Of a stretch of DNA of 64,000 nucleotides, positions 27,148 through 35,625 are shown piece by piece. Source of the DNA: Accumulibacter sp. (GTDB lineage Bacteria > Pseudomonadota > Gammaproteobacteria > Burkholderiales > Rhodocyclaceae); the NCBI RefSeq assembly GCF_036625195.1, contig NZ_JAZKUG010000001.1, forward strand, positions 2,232,001-2,296,000. The letters run 5' to 3'. The notes under the pieces are model-generated. The model saw only the letters and a list, made by a program, of their open reading frames with translations. It did not search any database and was not told where the DNA came from. Position 1 is the first letter of the stretch, and every line of letters begins with the position of its first letter. A program made the translations under genes and the position numbers.

Positions 27148-27629
27148 GTGCGCGCGGTCTCGAAGCGCTGTGCGTAGTAGCGGGCGCCGAGCTGGTCGAT
27201 GCGCACGCGGCCGCTGCCCGATGGCGCGTGCACGAAGCGTTCATCACCGATGTAGATGCCGACGTGCGAGAAGGGTGCGTTGCGCGTGTTGAAGAAGACC
27301 AGATCGCCGGGGCGCAGACCCGAGCGGTCGACCTCGCGTCCGCGGCGGGCGATGTCGGCGGCACTGCCGCTGACCCGGATGCCGGCGGCACGGTCGAAGA
27401 TGTACGAAACCATGCCGCTGCAATCGAGACCGGCGTCGGGGTTCTTGCCGCCGAAGCGATAACCGGTGTCGATCAGGCCGAGAGCGAAGATGACCACGTC
27501 GTGCGCCTTGTCGCTGCTCGCCAGCCGGGCCGCTGGCTGCTGTGCCGTCCGCCCGGGCGCTGGCGGCGTGCTGCTGCAGGCCAGCAGCAGCAGCGGGACG
27601 AGACAGGTGAGCAGGGTCCGGACGCGCAT
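27135..27629 (-). CDS. NlpC/P60-family lipoprotein (murein endopeptidase-like)
   Basis: Probable outer-membrane-anchored peptidoglycan hydrolase. Seen: 164 residues, a lipoprotein signal with lipobox LLLAC (Cys about 18), then the NlpC/P60 papain-like fold. The catalytic Cys is in LDCSGMVSYIF, the His in FSHVGIYIGDERF and the third polar residue, a His, in FVHAPSGSGRV; the typical LRPGDLVFF strand is present. Length and order match the Spr/MepS-like group. It stands alone; the sensor cyclase gene upstream begins over 3 kb away but shares the strand. Confidence 0.92.
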   Translation of the reverse strand: MRVRTLLTCLVPLLLLACSSTPPAPGRTAQQPAARLASSDKAHDVVIFALGLIDTGYRFGGKNPDAGLDCSGMVSYIFDRAAGIRVSGSAADIARRGREVDRSGLRPGDLVFFNTRNAPFSHVGIYIGDERFVHAPSGSGRVRIDQLGARYYAQRFETARTYFD

Positions 27630-27693
27630 GGTGCATAGTATAAACGGCAGCTTGCGGAATTTCGGCGGAGAATCTGGCCTCTGTCTGCTCCGC

Positions 27694-30600
27694 TCAGCCT
27701 GCGCTCCGCACCGTTTCCGGTGCCGTGAAGGGTGCTTCGTTGCGCATCCACGCCGCCGTCATGCCGCCGAGTCCGGCAGAGCAGACGAGATCAATCTCGC
27801 CCGACTGTACCCATTCGGGCAGCGGTCGACGCGAGCGGTCGAGCAGCGCAGCGGCCGACTGCTCGCGGGCAGCAAGCGCTCCCAGCCAGCCATTGCGGCC
27901 GGCAGTCTTGACGGCGTAGAGCGCCGCATCGGCAATATTGACCATCGCATTCCAGTCCAAAGCGTCGGCATGCTGCGCCGACAGCGGAAAGCAGCAGAAG
28001 CCGATCGAGCAGCTCTTGGCGAGTCGGCTGCCGTCGTCGAGCTCGAACGGCTGATCGGCGACTGCGGCGCGGGCCCGTTCGGCGAGTTCGGCGGCGTGCG
28101 CAGGCGGCGTGGCACGTGCCACGACGAGGAATTCCTCGCCGCCCCAGCGCACGAGGTAATCGCTGTCGCGGAAGACGGTGCGGAGCCGGCTGGACATCTG
28201 TTTCAGTACGGCGTCGCCGGCTGCGTGGCCGTAGTGGTCGTTGACCTGCTTGAAATGGTCGAGGTCGAGAAGGAAGAACACCAGCCCGGCATCGTCGCGC
28301 AGGAGGGCGCCATAGTTCAGGTGGCTCTCATACGCGCGCACCGCCAGGGTGAGATCGGCCTCGATGTGCTGCGTCAGGAAGCGGCGATTGCGCAGGCCGG
28401 TCAGCGGATCGGTCAGACTCGACTCGGCAAGCGCCGCCGACTCGCGTTGCAGGGCCAGCGCCAGTCTCTCGAGATCGGCCGTGCGCTCGTGCACGGTGCG
28501 CTCGAGCTCAGCCTGGCGCGAGCGCAGATGGCGGGTGCGCAGTTGCACCAGGGCGTAGATCATCAGCAACGCGAGCACGGCGAGTGCCAGGCGAAAGCCC
28601 GTGCCTTGCCACCAGGCGGGCTGCACATGCACCGGGATGGCCAACTCGTGTGGACTCCAGGTGCCGCTGCGGTTGCTGCCCCGGACGCGCAGGACGTAGT
28701 CGCCAGGGTCGAGGTTGCTGTAGCTGGCGACGCGGGAATCGGCAGTGGTTTCGATCCAGCCGGCATCGAAACCCTGCAGCTGGTAGGCATAGCGCAGGCG
28801 ACCCGGGTCGCTGTAGTCGAGCGCCGCAAAGCTCAGGCTGAAGCTGCGCTGCTCCGGGGTCAGGCGCAGTCCATCGCCGATGCGGCCGGCCGGCTGGCGC
28901 TGCCCGTTGATGCTCAGTTCGGAGATCAACAACGGCGGCTGATGCGTCGAGGCGTCGAAGCGCTCGGGTCGGACGACGAGGATTCCCCTGCTGCCGCCGA
29001 ACAGCATGCGGCCGTCGGCCGTCTGCGCATGTGCCTGGAACCAGCCGGTACCGAGATCGGCGCCATCGGCTGCGGTCAGCTCGTCGAGCCGGTCGCTTGC
29101 CGGGTGATAGACGTACATCTGCGTCCAGATGCGACCGCGCGCGTCTGCCAGCAGGTTGCCGCCAAATGGTCGATTGACGATGCCGTGGCGGGCGCTGATG
29201 CCCTCGAACGTTGCCCGCTGACCGTCCCAGCGCGTCATGCGGTGCAGGCCGGTGACGGCAGTGTCGAGCCACAGCGTCTGTTGCCGGTCGAACAGCAGCC
29301 CGATGACGATCGGGTTGCCAAGGCCGGCGCCCGCAGGCGCTTCGACCGGCTGCAGTTCGCGGCTTCCCGGCGGGGCGCGAAAGAGGCCCTTGGCGGTGCC
29401 CACCCAGACGCTCTGATCGGGTGCTTCGACGATGGCGTTGACTTCGGCACGCAACGGCCGGCCACCCTGCTGCGCGACGCGCACGACTTCGCTTGAGCCG
29501 GGCGGCAGGCAATAGACGCCGTCCTGCGTCGCCACCCACAGCGCGCCATCGCTGCTGTCCAGGAAACCCCGCGTGACACCGCCGTCATGCGCCAGGCTGC
29601 GCAGTTGCCGGCGGTCCGGAGTGAACTGATAGAGCAGTGAGTCCGCTCCCAGCCAGACGGTGCCATCGCTCGCCTGCGCCATCTCCTCGATGCGCACCGG
29701 CTGCAGGGACTCGCTGACGGCCGCCACGGCCACCCGGGCGGGTCGCGGCGGCTGCGGCCAGACGGCGCCGATGACGCGGAGCTGGCTGTCCATCACGGCG
29801 ACGCCTCCCTTGCGCGTCGCCGTCCAGATTTCGCCGTTGCCCAGGCGCAGCACGCTGCGCACGTCGGCTTCGGCAAACGGGCCGGCAGGCGTCGTGTCGG
29901 CGCTGCGCAACCAGATGGCGCGATTGTTGGGATCGTGGCGCTGCAGGCCGAGGCCATAGCCACCGACCCAGATCAGGCCCGAGTGATCACGCATCAGCAC
30001 CGCCACCTCATTGCCCGCCAGGCTGGCGGGCCGGCGCGGGTCATGTTGCAGCCGCTGCAGCAGGCGGCCGTCGCGCAGGTCATGGACTGCGATTCCCGAA
30101 GAACGACCGGCCCACATCAGGCCTCCCGGTGCCTCGACGAGGCTGCTCACGCCGTCCGGGCTGGTGCTGCCGGGTCGTTCGTCGACCAGCAGACCCTCGT
30201 TCGTGGCGGGGTCGACGATCGCCAGGTCGCCTTGCTGCGTGCCAGCCCAGATGCGCCCGTCCGAGGCCTCGAACAGGGTCTGGACGATGCGACCGGCGAG
30301 GTTCCTGCCACCCGCTTCCGGCGCCGAGAAGACCGGCTCGAAACGGTCGCTGCCAGGTCGGTGGCGACTCAGGCCCGCCCAGGTGCCGACCCACAGCGTG
30401 CCCTGGCGATCGACCAGCAGCGCCTGCACCCGATTGTCCGGCAGGTCGCCGGGTTGTCGCGAGTGCCGGTAGCGGGCGAAGTGACCGCTGCCCGGGTCGA
30501 AGCGCTGCAGCCCGCCTCCCTCGCTGCCCACCCAGATGCCGCCGGCGGCGTCTTCGGCGAGGGCGCGAATGGTCGGCTGTACGAGGTCGCGGTCCTGGCG

Positions 30601-31110
30601 CTCGTCGCTGCAGGCGGTGACGGTTTCGCTCGCCGGATCATAGACTGCCAGTCCGTCGGATTCGGTGCCGATCCACAACCGGCCATCACGCCCGGCGAGC
30701 AAGGCGCGGATCCAGCCCAGGTTGCGCGCCGCCGGATCGGGGCTGTCGCGCTCCTGCGGGCGGAAGCGGTAGCCGTCGAAGCGCACCAGGCCGTCACCGG
30801 TGGCGATCCAGAGAAAGCCGGCGCGGTCCTGGGCGATGGTGGGCACCACGTAGCGCGGAATGATGCCGACGCCGACCGAGGTGAAGCGCGGCTCGGACAG
30901 GGGGTTGTCGGCGCCGGGAAAGTCCCTGCTGGCGGCATCGAGCGCGCTGGCCGCCAGCAGCAGGAGGAACAGGACGAGCAGGGGCAGGGTGTGGGCGAAT
31001 CCAGGCAGCCGCAGGGCGATGTGCCGCAGCAACGCCGGCTGCCCCGGCTGCGCCGGGCTACGTCCTGCGAGCGCGGTCGACGGAGCGTGCCGGCAGACAC
31101 TGCGCACCAT
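27694..31110 (-). CDS. Hybrid sensor: beta-propeller, Y_Y_Y domain and GGDEF diguanylate cyclase
   Basis: Makes cyclic di-GMP in response to a periplasmic signal. Seen: from ATG 31110, an N-terminal membrane segment (LPLLVLFLLLLAASALDA), then about 14 propeller-type repeats with the signature phrases FLWIATGDGLVRFDGYRF, GRLWIGTESDGLAVYD, GTLWVGTWAGLSRH and more up to about residue 640. A Y_Y_Y domain (YAYQLQGFDAGWIETTADSR) precedes a transmembrane helix (FRLALAVLALLMIYALVQL) and a short coiled coil. The GGDEF domain has the active site RWGGEEFLVV and an intact inhibitory I-site RDSD five residues before it. So it is likely active and product-inhibited. The open frame extends to 31230 with an earlier ATG; start choice is uncertain. 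Confidence 0.9.
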   Translation of the reverse strand: MVRSVCRHAPSTALAGRSPAQPGQPALLRHIALRLPGFAHTLPLLVLFLLLLAASALDAASRDFPGADNPLSEPRFTSVGVGIIPRYVVPTIAQDRAGFLWIATGDGLVRFDGYRFRPQERDSPDPAARNLGWIRALLAGRDGRLWIGTESDGLAVYDPASETVTACSDERQDRDLVQPTIRALAEDAAGGIWVGSEGGGLQRFDPGSGHFARYRHSRQPGDLPDNRVQALLVDRQGTLWVGTWAGLSRHRPGSDRFEPVFSAPEAGGRNLAGRIVQTLFEASDGRIWAGTQQGDLAIVDPATNEGLLVDERPGSTSPDGVSSLVEAPGGLMWAGRSSGIAVHDLRDGRLLQRLQHDPRRPASLAGNEVAVLMRDHSGLIWVGGYGLGLQRHDPNNRAIWLRSADTTPAGPFAEADVRSVLRLGNGEIWTATRKGGVAVMDSQLRVIGAVWPQPPRPARVAVAAVSESLQPVRIEEMAQASDGTVWLGADSLLYQFTPDRRQLRSLAHDGGVTRGFLDSSDGALWVATQDGVYCLPPGSSEVVRVAQQGGRPLRAEVNAIVEAPDQSVWVGTAKGLFRAPPGSRELQPVEAPAGAGLGNPIVIGLLFDRQQTLWLDTAVTGLHRMTRWDGQRATFEGISARHGIVNRPFGGNLLADARGRIWTQMYVYHPASDRLDELTAADGADLGTGWFQAHAQTADGRMLFGGSRGILVVRPERFDASTHQPPLLISELSINGQRQPAGRIGDGLRLTPEQRSFSLSFAALDYSDPGRLRYAYQLQGFDAGWIETTADSRVASYSNLDPGDYVLRVRGSNRSGTWSPHELAIPVHVQPAWWQGTGFRLALAVLALLMIYALVQLRTRHLRSRQAELERTVHERTADLERLALALQRESAALAESSLTDPLTGLRNRRFLTQHIEADLTLAVRAYESHLNYGALLRDDAGLVFFLLDLDHFKQVNDHYGHAAGDAVLKQMSSRLRTVFRDSDYLVRWGGEEFLVVARATPPAHAAELAERARAAVADQPFELDDGSRLAKSCSIGFCCFPLSAQHADALDWNAMVNIADAALYAVKTAGRNGWLGALAAREQSAAALLDRSRRPLPEWVQSGEIDLVCSAGLGGMTAAWMRNEAPFTAPETVRSAG

Positions 31111-31535
31111 CTGGCGGTGTTCGGCAATGCGTGCAACCACACCGGGCTCCGGAGTATTCGTCACGCACGCAAGTGTATTCCATTCCGACCGGACTGCAAC
31201 TTTCGGGATGTCGGGGGGAGACCCGTGCATCGGGTCGATTGGCGCCGGCGGCGCAGCGCAGGCTGTTCGACGGCCGCTGTCAGGCAGCCGATGATGGCCA
31301 CCCGCTGGTGGTCAGGGATCCGGCGAGCGCGCTTCCATACCCGTCAGAACACCGCCGCCAAGGAAGTGGTGGCCAACTTGCGCAAGGATCTGGTCGCCCG
31401 AAGATTTCTTTCTTGCCTATTTTGTCCTGCTGATCGCAAACCCATCTTTGCCCCCGACGCTGCTATTCTCTGATTCTTGCCCAGAAAAAATCGGCGCGTC
31501 GCCGTTTTTCGTCGCTCTACAAGGAGTCACTATCG
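31111..31535 (+). pseudogene. Gene-fossil region: gabD 5' fragment and MliC-like fragment
   Basis: Seen: at 31264-31332 the plus strand encodes FDGRCQAADDGHPLVVRDPA, clearly related to VDGRWQAADDGRKLAVSDPA near the start of gabD at 42856-42920. Directly after it, 31341-31379 matches 39559-39597 of the LprI-MliC gene at about 34 of 37 bases (RQNTAAKEVVANL against CQNNAANEVVANF). Both are short, truncated and non-functional. They show that diverged copies of the gabD/MliC neighbourhood once existed or were copied here. The last 60 bp hold the promoter and ribosome binding site of the antitoxin gene. Confidence 0.65.
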
Positions 31536-31769
31536 ATGATTTTGACCGTAGAACAAATTGCTGAAGAAGCCCTCGCCTTGCCGAGCGAAGCACGTGCCCT
31601 GCTAGCCGACCGCCTGGTCGAAAGCCTCGACCCAGCGGAAGACGGTTACGTTCAACAGCTTTGGGGCACAGAAGCGTGCCGTCGCCGAGACGACGTCCGG
31701 AGTGGACGCGTGGAGACGATCCCAGGTGATGAGGCCTTGGAACGAGTCAGGCGGATGTTTGCTCGATGA
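31536..31769 (+). CDS. Addiction-module antitoxin (Unstab_antitox/TIGR02574 family)
   Basis: Unstable antitoxin that neutralises a RelE/ParE toxin and represses its own promoter. Seen: 77 residues with the family-typical start MILTVEQIAEEALALPSEAR and ALLADRLVESLDP. The C-terminal half is charged. The start is preceded by AAGGAG (31520-31525), 10 nt from the ATG. The toxin gene begins inside its stop (ATGA), the standard arrangement. The length matches the family (about 70-80). Confidence 0.9.
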   Translation: MILTVEQIAEEALALPSEARALLADRLVESLDPAEDGYVQQLWGTEACRRRDDVRSGRVETIPGDEALERVRRMFAR

Positions 31770-32069
31770 GGTACGAGTTCCACCCCCGAGGCCTTGGCGG
31801 AGTACGGGCATGCTGCCCGATACTATGCAGACTGTCAGGAGGGCCTGGAACTCCGTTCCATGGCGGCCGTGGAACACGCCATCGACCAGATTCTCGCAGC
31901 CCCCGAGCGATGGCGTATCCTGGAAGAAGATATTCGGCGCTGTCTCACGCGCGCCTTTCCTTACGCTGTTCTCTACACCGTAGAAGCGGATTTCGTGCTG
32001 ATTCTTGCAGTCATGCACTGTCATCGCGAACCCGGCTACTGGCAGCACCGCCGTGTAGGCCGCTCTTGA
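31766..32069 (+). pseudogene. ParE/RelE-type toxin, frameshifted
   Basis: Seen: ATG 31766 overlaps the antitoxin stop and encodes MRYEFHP. A run of five C residues (31783-31787) then shifts the frame; with four C residues it would read on as EALAEYGHAARYYADCQEGL and continue through AIDQILAAPERWRIL and PYAVLYTVEADFVLILAV to 32069, a normal ParE of about 98 aa. As it stands only the downstream frame (from a TTG at 31794) is long. Either a genuine inactivating +1 slip or a homopolymer sequencing error. Known: loss of the toxin with retention of the antitoxin is tolerated. Confidence 0.8.
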
Positions 32070-32199
32070 TGAACGGACAGGGATGGAACAGCATCGACTT
32101 GGATGTTTCAAGGTCTGTGGTTCTGGTGCGATGCTGGATGGGGTATGGGACTCCGATTTCCGGTCCGTCAAACCCAATAAGCCGTTTTTATTCTTCCTG

Positions 32200-32219
32200 A
32201 AGGGGCTCTGCCCCCTTTT
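32200..32219 (+). terminator. Possible intrinsic terminator after the toxin-antitoxin pair
   Basis: Seen: AGGGGC, a 3-nt loop TCT, then GCCCCCT and a run of four T residues, on the plus strand about 130 bp after the toxin stop. The stem is short but GC-rich. There is also a T5 run at 32184-32188 without a stem. Confidence 0.45.
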
Positions 32220-32319
32220 CTCCGCGCGCAGCTTCTACGAGAAGGTGCTCTGAGCGCCGGTTGAATCCGCAGCCGTCCTGGCGGGCTTCCTGCCCGCGCT
32301 GCGGGCGCGGCTCACGCCC

Positions 32320-33189
32320 TCACTGCCGGCGCTTCCACGGCGGCGGCACGATGAGGCCGCGCTGCACCGCCTTTGCCATCATCAGCACGCCCGCCGTGCC
32401 GCAGACCAGGAGGGCGATCACGGAAGCCTCCATTCCGAAGCTGCCGCCGGTGAGCCACTCCGAGCCCTGCAGCGTCGACTTGAAGAAGCCATCCGGAGCC
32501 TCGTTGCCCGAGACGCTGCCGGAGTACACCGACCCCTGCGTGTAGTTCCACGCGGCGTGCAGGCCAATGCCCAGCCACAGGCGCCCGGTGAGAACATAGG
32601 TGGCGCACAGCAGCAGGCCGGCCCAGAGGGAAATCGACAACAACCCCTGCAGCGTGGCGCCGGCGGCGTCCCAGTGCACGAAGCCGAAGATCAGCGACGA
32701 GATGACCACTGCCACCCCGGTGCCGAACCACTCCTGCGTCAGCCGGAACAGCACGCCGCGGAACCAGAGTTCCTCGTAAACGCCCGTGGCGAGCGGCGTT
32801 GCCATGCCCGCAAGCAGGATGAGCCAGTCGCGGTGGCCGTCGATGCGGTAGTTGCCCAGCGCCATGAGGATCAGCACGCACAGGGTGTACAAGCCGAGTC
32901 CGACCAGCAGGCCGAGGCCGAGTTCGCCAGCCATGGGGCGCACCGCAAGTTCCTCGACCCGCCGACCTTCGACGCGCTGGACCAGGAAGGCATGGACCAT
33001 GAGCATGATCGCGCCGGCCACCACGCTCGCGACCAGGCCTTTCAGTGGGCCCTGGGCGTACGTCGCACGCAGGAAGTAGCAGGAGAGGTACAGATAGGTC
33101 AATACGACATAGAACAATCCCACTCGCACCGGCACGAAACGCAGGACGCGCATGACGATGCCCGGCGGCGACTCGGTGAAAGGATCCAT
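32320..33189 (-). CDS. CPBP-family intramembrane glutamic endopeptidase
   Basis: Membrane-embedded protease of the CAAX/Rce1 (ABI) superfamily. Seen: 289 residues with about eight hydrophobic segments. The motif EExxxR is in VYEELWFRGVLFRL, FxxxH in FGFVHWDAA and HxxxN in GLHAAWNYTQG, so all three catalytic elements are present. It is preceded on the same strand by the M1 peptidase gene, whose stop lies 41 bp upstream, suggesting joint transcription. The substrate is unknown. Confidence 0.92.
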   Translation of the reverse strand: MDPFTESPPGIVMRVLRFVPVRVGLFYVVLTYLYLSCYFLRATYAQGPLKGLVASVVAGAIMLMVHAFLVQRVEGRRVEELAVRPMAGELGLGLLVGLGLYTLCVLILMALGNYRIDGHRDWLILLAGMATPLATGVYEELWFRGVLFRLTQEWFGTGVAVVISSLIFGFVHWDAAGATLQGLLSISLWAGLLLCATYVLTGRLWLGIGLHAAWNYTQGSVYSGSVSGNEAPDGFFKSTLQGSEWLTGGSFGMEASVIALLVCGTAGVLMMAKAVQRGLIVPPPWKRRQ

Positions 33190-33230
33190 GGATGAACTCC
33201 GTCAGTATTCTCGGTCGGTTTGAGTGCGGC

Positions 33231-35258
33231 TCAGCGGCGTTCGGCTGCTTCGGCCTTCCAGAGGTTGTCGGCCGGGTTGGCGTCGACGTAGATGCCGGTG
33301 TCCAGCGTCACCGTACGTACCGCCTTGCCGCCGGCGATGCGCACGTCGGTCCTGCGGCCGTCCGCCTGCCAGGTGGCCGGCGTCAGGTGCACGCGCTCGC
33401 TGCTGCCGTCGGCGTATTCCACCACCACGTCGAAGGGGATCGCCATCCCGCCCGGGTTGCGCACGGCTACGGTCTGCATCCGGCCGTCGCTGCGCACGCC
33501 GCCCAGCGCCAGGTCCATGTGGTTGTGGCTGAAGAACCAGTTGCGGAAGAACCAGGTGTGGTTGCCGACGCCGGCGTCGTTGAAGCTGTTGAACATGTCC
33601 CACGGCAGCGGGCGCTTGCCGTTCCAGCGCGCCATGAAGGTGTGCAGCGCGGTGCGGAAGGCGGCATCGCCCAGAAGGTCCTTCAGCGCCAGGAATGCGA
33701 GCGCGGCCTTGCCGTACTGGTTGAGGCCGAAGACGGCGCTCTGGCCCCACAGGGCGTCGTGCGGGGTGATGATCGGCAGATCCATGCTCGACAGTGGCAG
33801 GGCCAGTGGCGACGAGCGGAAGGCCTTGAACAGCATGTCGGCGGCGGGCTCGCCCATCACCTCGCGGTTGCGCAGGTATTCGAAGGCGGTGGTCCAGCCC
33901 TCGTCCATGAACGGGTAGCGCTTCTCGTTGATCCCCATGTAGAACGGGAACCAGCTGTGCAGGATCTCGTGCGCGGCCACGAAGCCGGTGAAGGCGTTCT
34001 GCGGCAGCGCCTTGGCGTAGTAGGTGCCGACGTTCGACCCGTCGTTGACCATCATCGGGTATTCCTCGTCGGCGCTGCCGAGCACAATGGTGGTTTTCGG
34101 ATACGGATAGGGCACACCGGGGTAGTCGGTGGACGCGAACTTCAGCGTCTGCTGCGCCGAACTGACCATCGGCCTGAAGTCGCTGGCGCTGTCGGGGTAG
34201 GCCGCCTGCACGCTGGCGCGGCGGCCGCTGGCGGGGTCGACCACGGTGCTGGCCGCGTCCCAGCGGTAGTGGTTGCTGAGTGCGATGGCGAAATCGGGCA
34301 CGTGTTCGGCCTGCCACTTCCAGACCAGGCGGTCGCCGCGGGCGGTGACCTTGCCGGCCTTGGCGTCGGCCGCCTGCGCCAGGGTGACGACCTCATCGCT
34401 GCTGAAGCTCGCCTGCAGTTGGTGCTGCACGGCCGGCTGCAGCACCTCGGCCGGGTTCTGCAGCGTGCCGGTGACCCAGACCACGAAGTCGCGCGGCACG
34501 TCCACCGCCACCGAGAAGTCGGCGAAGTCGTTGTTGAACTCGCGGCCCAGGGTGAAGGGCGCGTAGTCCCAGCCGCCGTAGTCGCTGTAGTGAGTGACGC
34601 GTGGGAAGAAGTAGGCCAGGAAGTAGGACGTCTCGTCGATCGCGCCTTCCTTCCAGCCCTTGCCGGCGACCAGGTCGTAGTGCCAGCGCATGCGGATGCG
34701 CACGCTGCCCTTGGGCGGGATCGGCGCGGCCAGCGTCACGGCGTGGACGGTACTGCCGGGGACGTTGTGGTACGCCAGCGGGTCGGCCGGGTTGTCCCAG
34801 GCGAGGGTCTGGCCGTCGATGCTGAACTGCTCGACGCTCAAGCCCTGGGTCAGGAACCTGGCGTCGACCGGCTTCTCGCGCATGGCTGAGGGGTGATGCG
34901 CATTCATGTACAGCCGGAAGACCAGGTTGGTCAGTGGATCCGGGCTATGGTTGGTATAAACGATCTCCTGTTCGCCCTGCACGCGCCGGCTGGGCGGATT
35001 CAGGCTGATGCGGATGCGGTGCTCGGCATGGTTCTGCCAGTAGTTGGGGCCGGGCCGGCCGTCAGGGCTGCGCGTGCCCTTGGCGTAGGCCTGCTGGACT
35101 TCCCGCGGCATGTAGAGCCCGGCATCCGGGTCGCCGTTGGTGATGACCCCAGGCGGGGCAGCGGCCCGGCCATCGGCGGACTCAGCACGTACGGCGATCG
35201 GCAGGACCAAGGCGGCAGACAGTGCGCCGCACACCATGAAATTCAGCACCATACGCAT
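33231..35258 (-). CDS. M1-family (gluzincin) metallopeptidase, secreted
   Basis: Zinc aminopeptidase-like enzyme. Seen: 675 residues. A signal peptide (MVCGALSAALVLPIAVRAES) is followed by an N-terminal beta domain (RISLNPPSRRVQGEQEIVYT), a substrate-region motif DEEYPMMVNDGS in place of the usual GxMEN, and the zinc site HEILHSW with the third ligand Glu in FMDEGWTTAFEY. The C-terminal domain is beta-rich. The length fits the bacterial M1 subgroup of this type. ATG 35258 has GAGAGGGG upstream. It is probably co-transcribed with the CPBP protease gene 41 bp downstream, an all-protease pair. Confidence 0.9.
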   Translation of the reverse strand: MRMVLNFMVCGALSAALVLPIAVRAESADGRAAAPPGVITNGDPDAGLYMPREVQQAYAKGTRSPDGRPGPNYWQNHAEHRIRISLNPPSRRVQGEQEIVYTNHSPDPLTNLVFRLYMNAHHPSAMREKPVDARFLTQGLSVEQFSIDGQTLAWDNPADPLAYHNVPGSTVHAVTLAAPIPPKGSVRIRMRWHYDLVAGKGWKEGAIDETSYFLAYFFPRVTHYSDYGGWDYAPFTLGREFNNDFADFSVAVDVPRDFVVWVTGTLQNPAEVLQPAVQHQLQASFSSDEVVTLAQAADAKAGKVTARGDRLVWKWQAEHVPDFAIALSNHYRWDAASTVVDPASGRRASVQAAYPDSASDFRPMVSSAQQTLKFASTDYPGVPYPYPKTTIVLGSADEEYPMMVNDGSNVGTYYAKALPQNAFTGFVAAHEILHSWFPFYMGINEKRYPFMDEGWTTAFEYLRNREVMGEPAADMLFKAFRSSPLALPLSSMDLPIITPHDALWGQSAVFGLNQYGKAALAFLALKDLLGDAAFRTALHTFMARWNGKRPLPWDMFNSFNDAGVGNHTWFFRNWFFSHNHMDLALGGVRSDGRMQTVAVRNPGGMAIPFDVVVEYADGSSERVHLTPATWQADGRRTDVRIAGGKAVRTVTLDTGIYVDANPADNLWKAEAAERR

Positions 35259-35625
35259 CGAATCAACCCCTCTCTCGAATGCCAGAAAGACCGGACTGCG
35301 CTGCCGGCCGACGCAGGCGCGCTTGCTGCCGCGTGACCGGTCAGCGGAGCGGCGCCTGGCTTCCTGGCGCCATCGATCCCCACCCTGGACACCGCGACTC
35401 TACCGGAAAGCCTGCCAGTACGGACGTTCCACGGGATCCGTGCGGTTCGAATCGCGGAATCCGGGCCTGGCGTGCGGCCATTTCACCGAAATCCCCGTTC
35501 CGGCTCTCGTCGACGGCATCGAGCGAGGAGCGAGTCCCTGAGCGCGGTGATACTGCTGTTCCATTCGGCATGACGACCTCACTGCCACACATCGGGCAAG
35601 AACGGGCAAACGGTTGCGGCGAAGA
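35259..35625. other. Intergenic region, nothing recognised
   Basis: About 365 bp between two minus-strand genes. It contains GC-rich open frames without protein-like composition. A tRNA-like TTCGAATC near 35446 has no cloverleaf around it. It presumably holds the promoter of the M1 peptidase gene. Confidence 0.35.

Noticed and set aside
35440..35480. tRNA-like GGTTCGAATC segment
   Set aside because: No acceptor stem, D arm or anticodon arm at the right distances.
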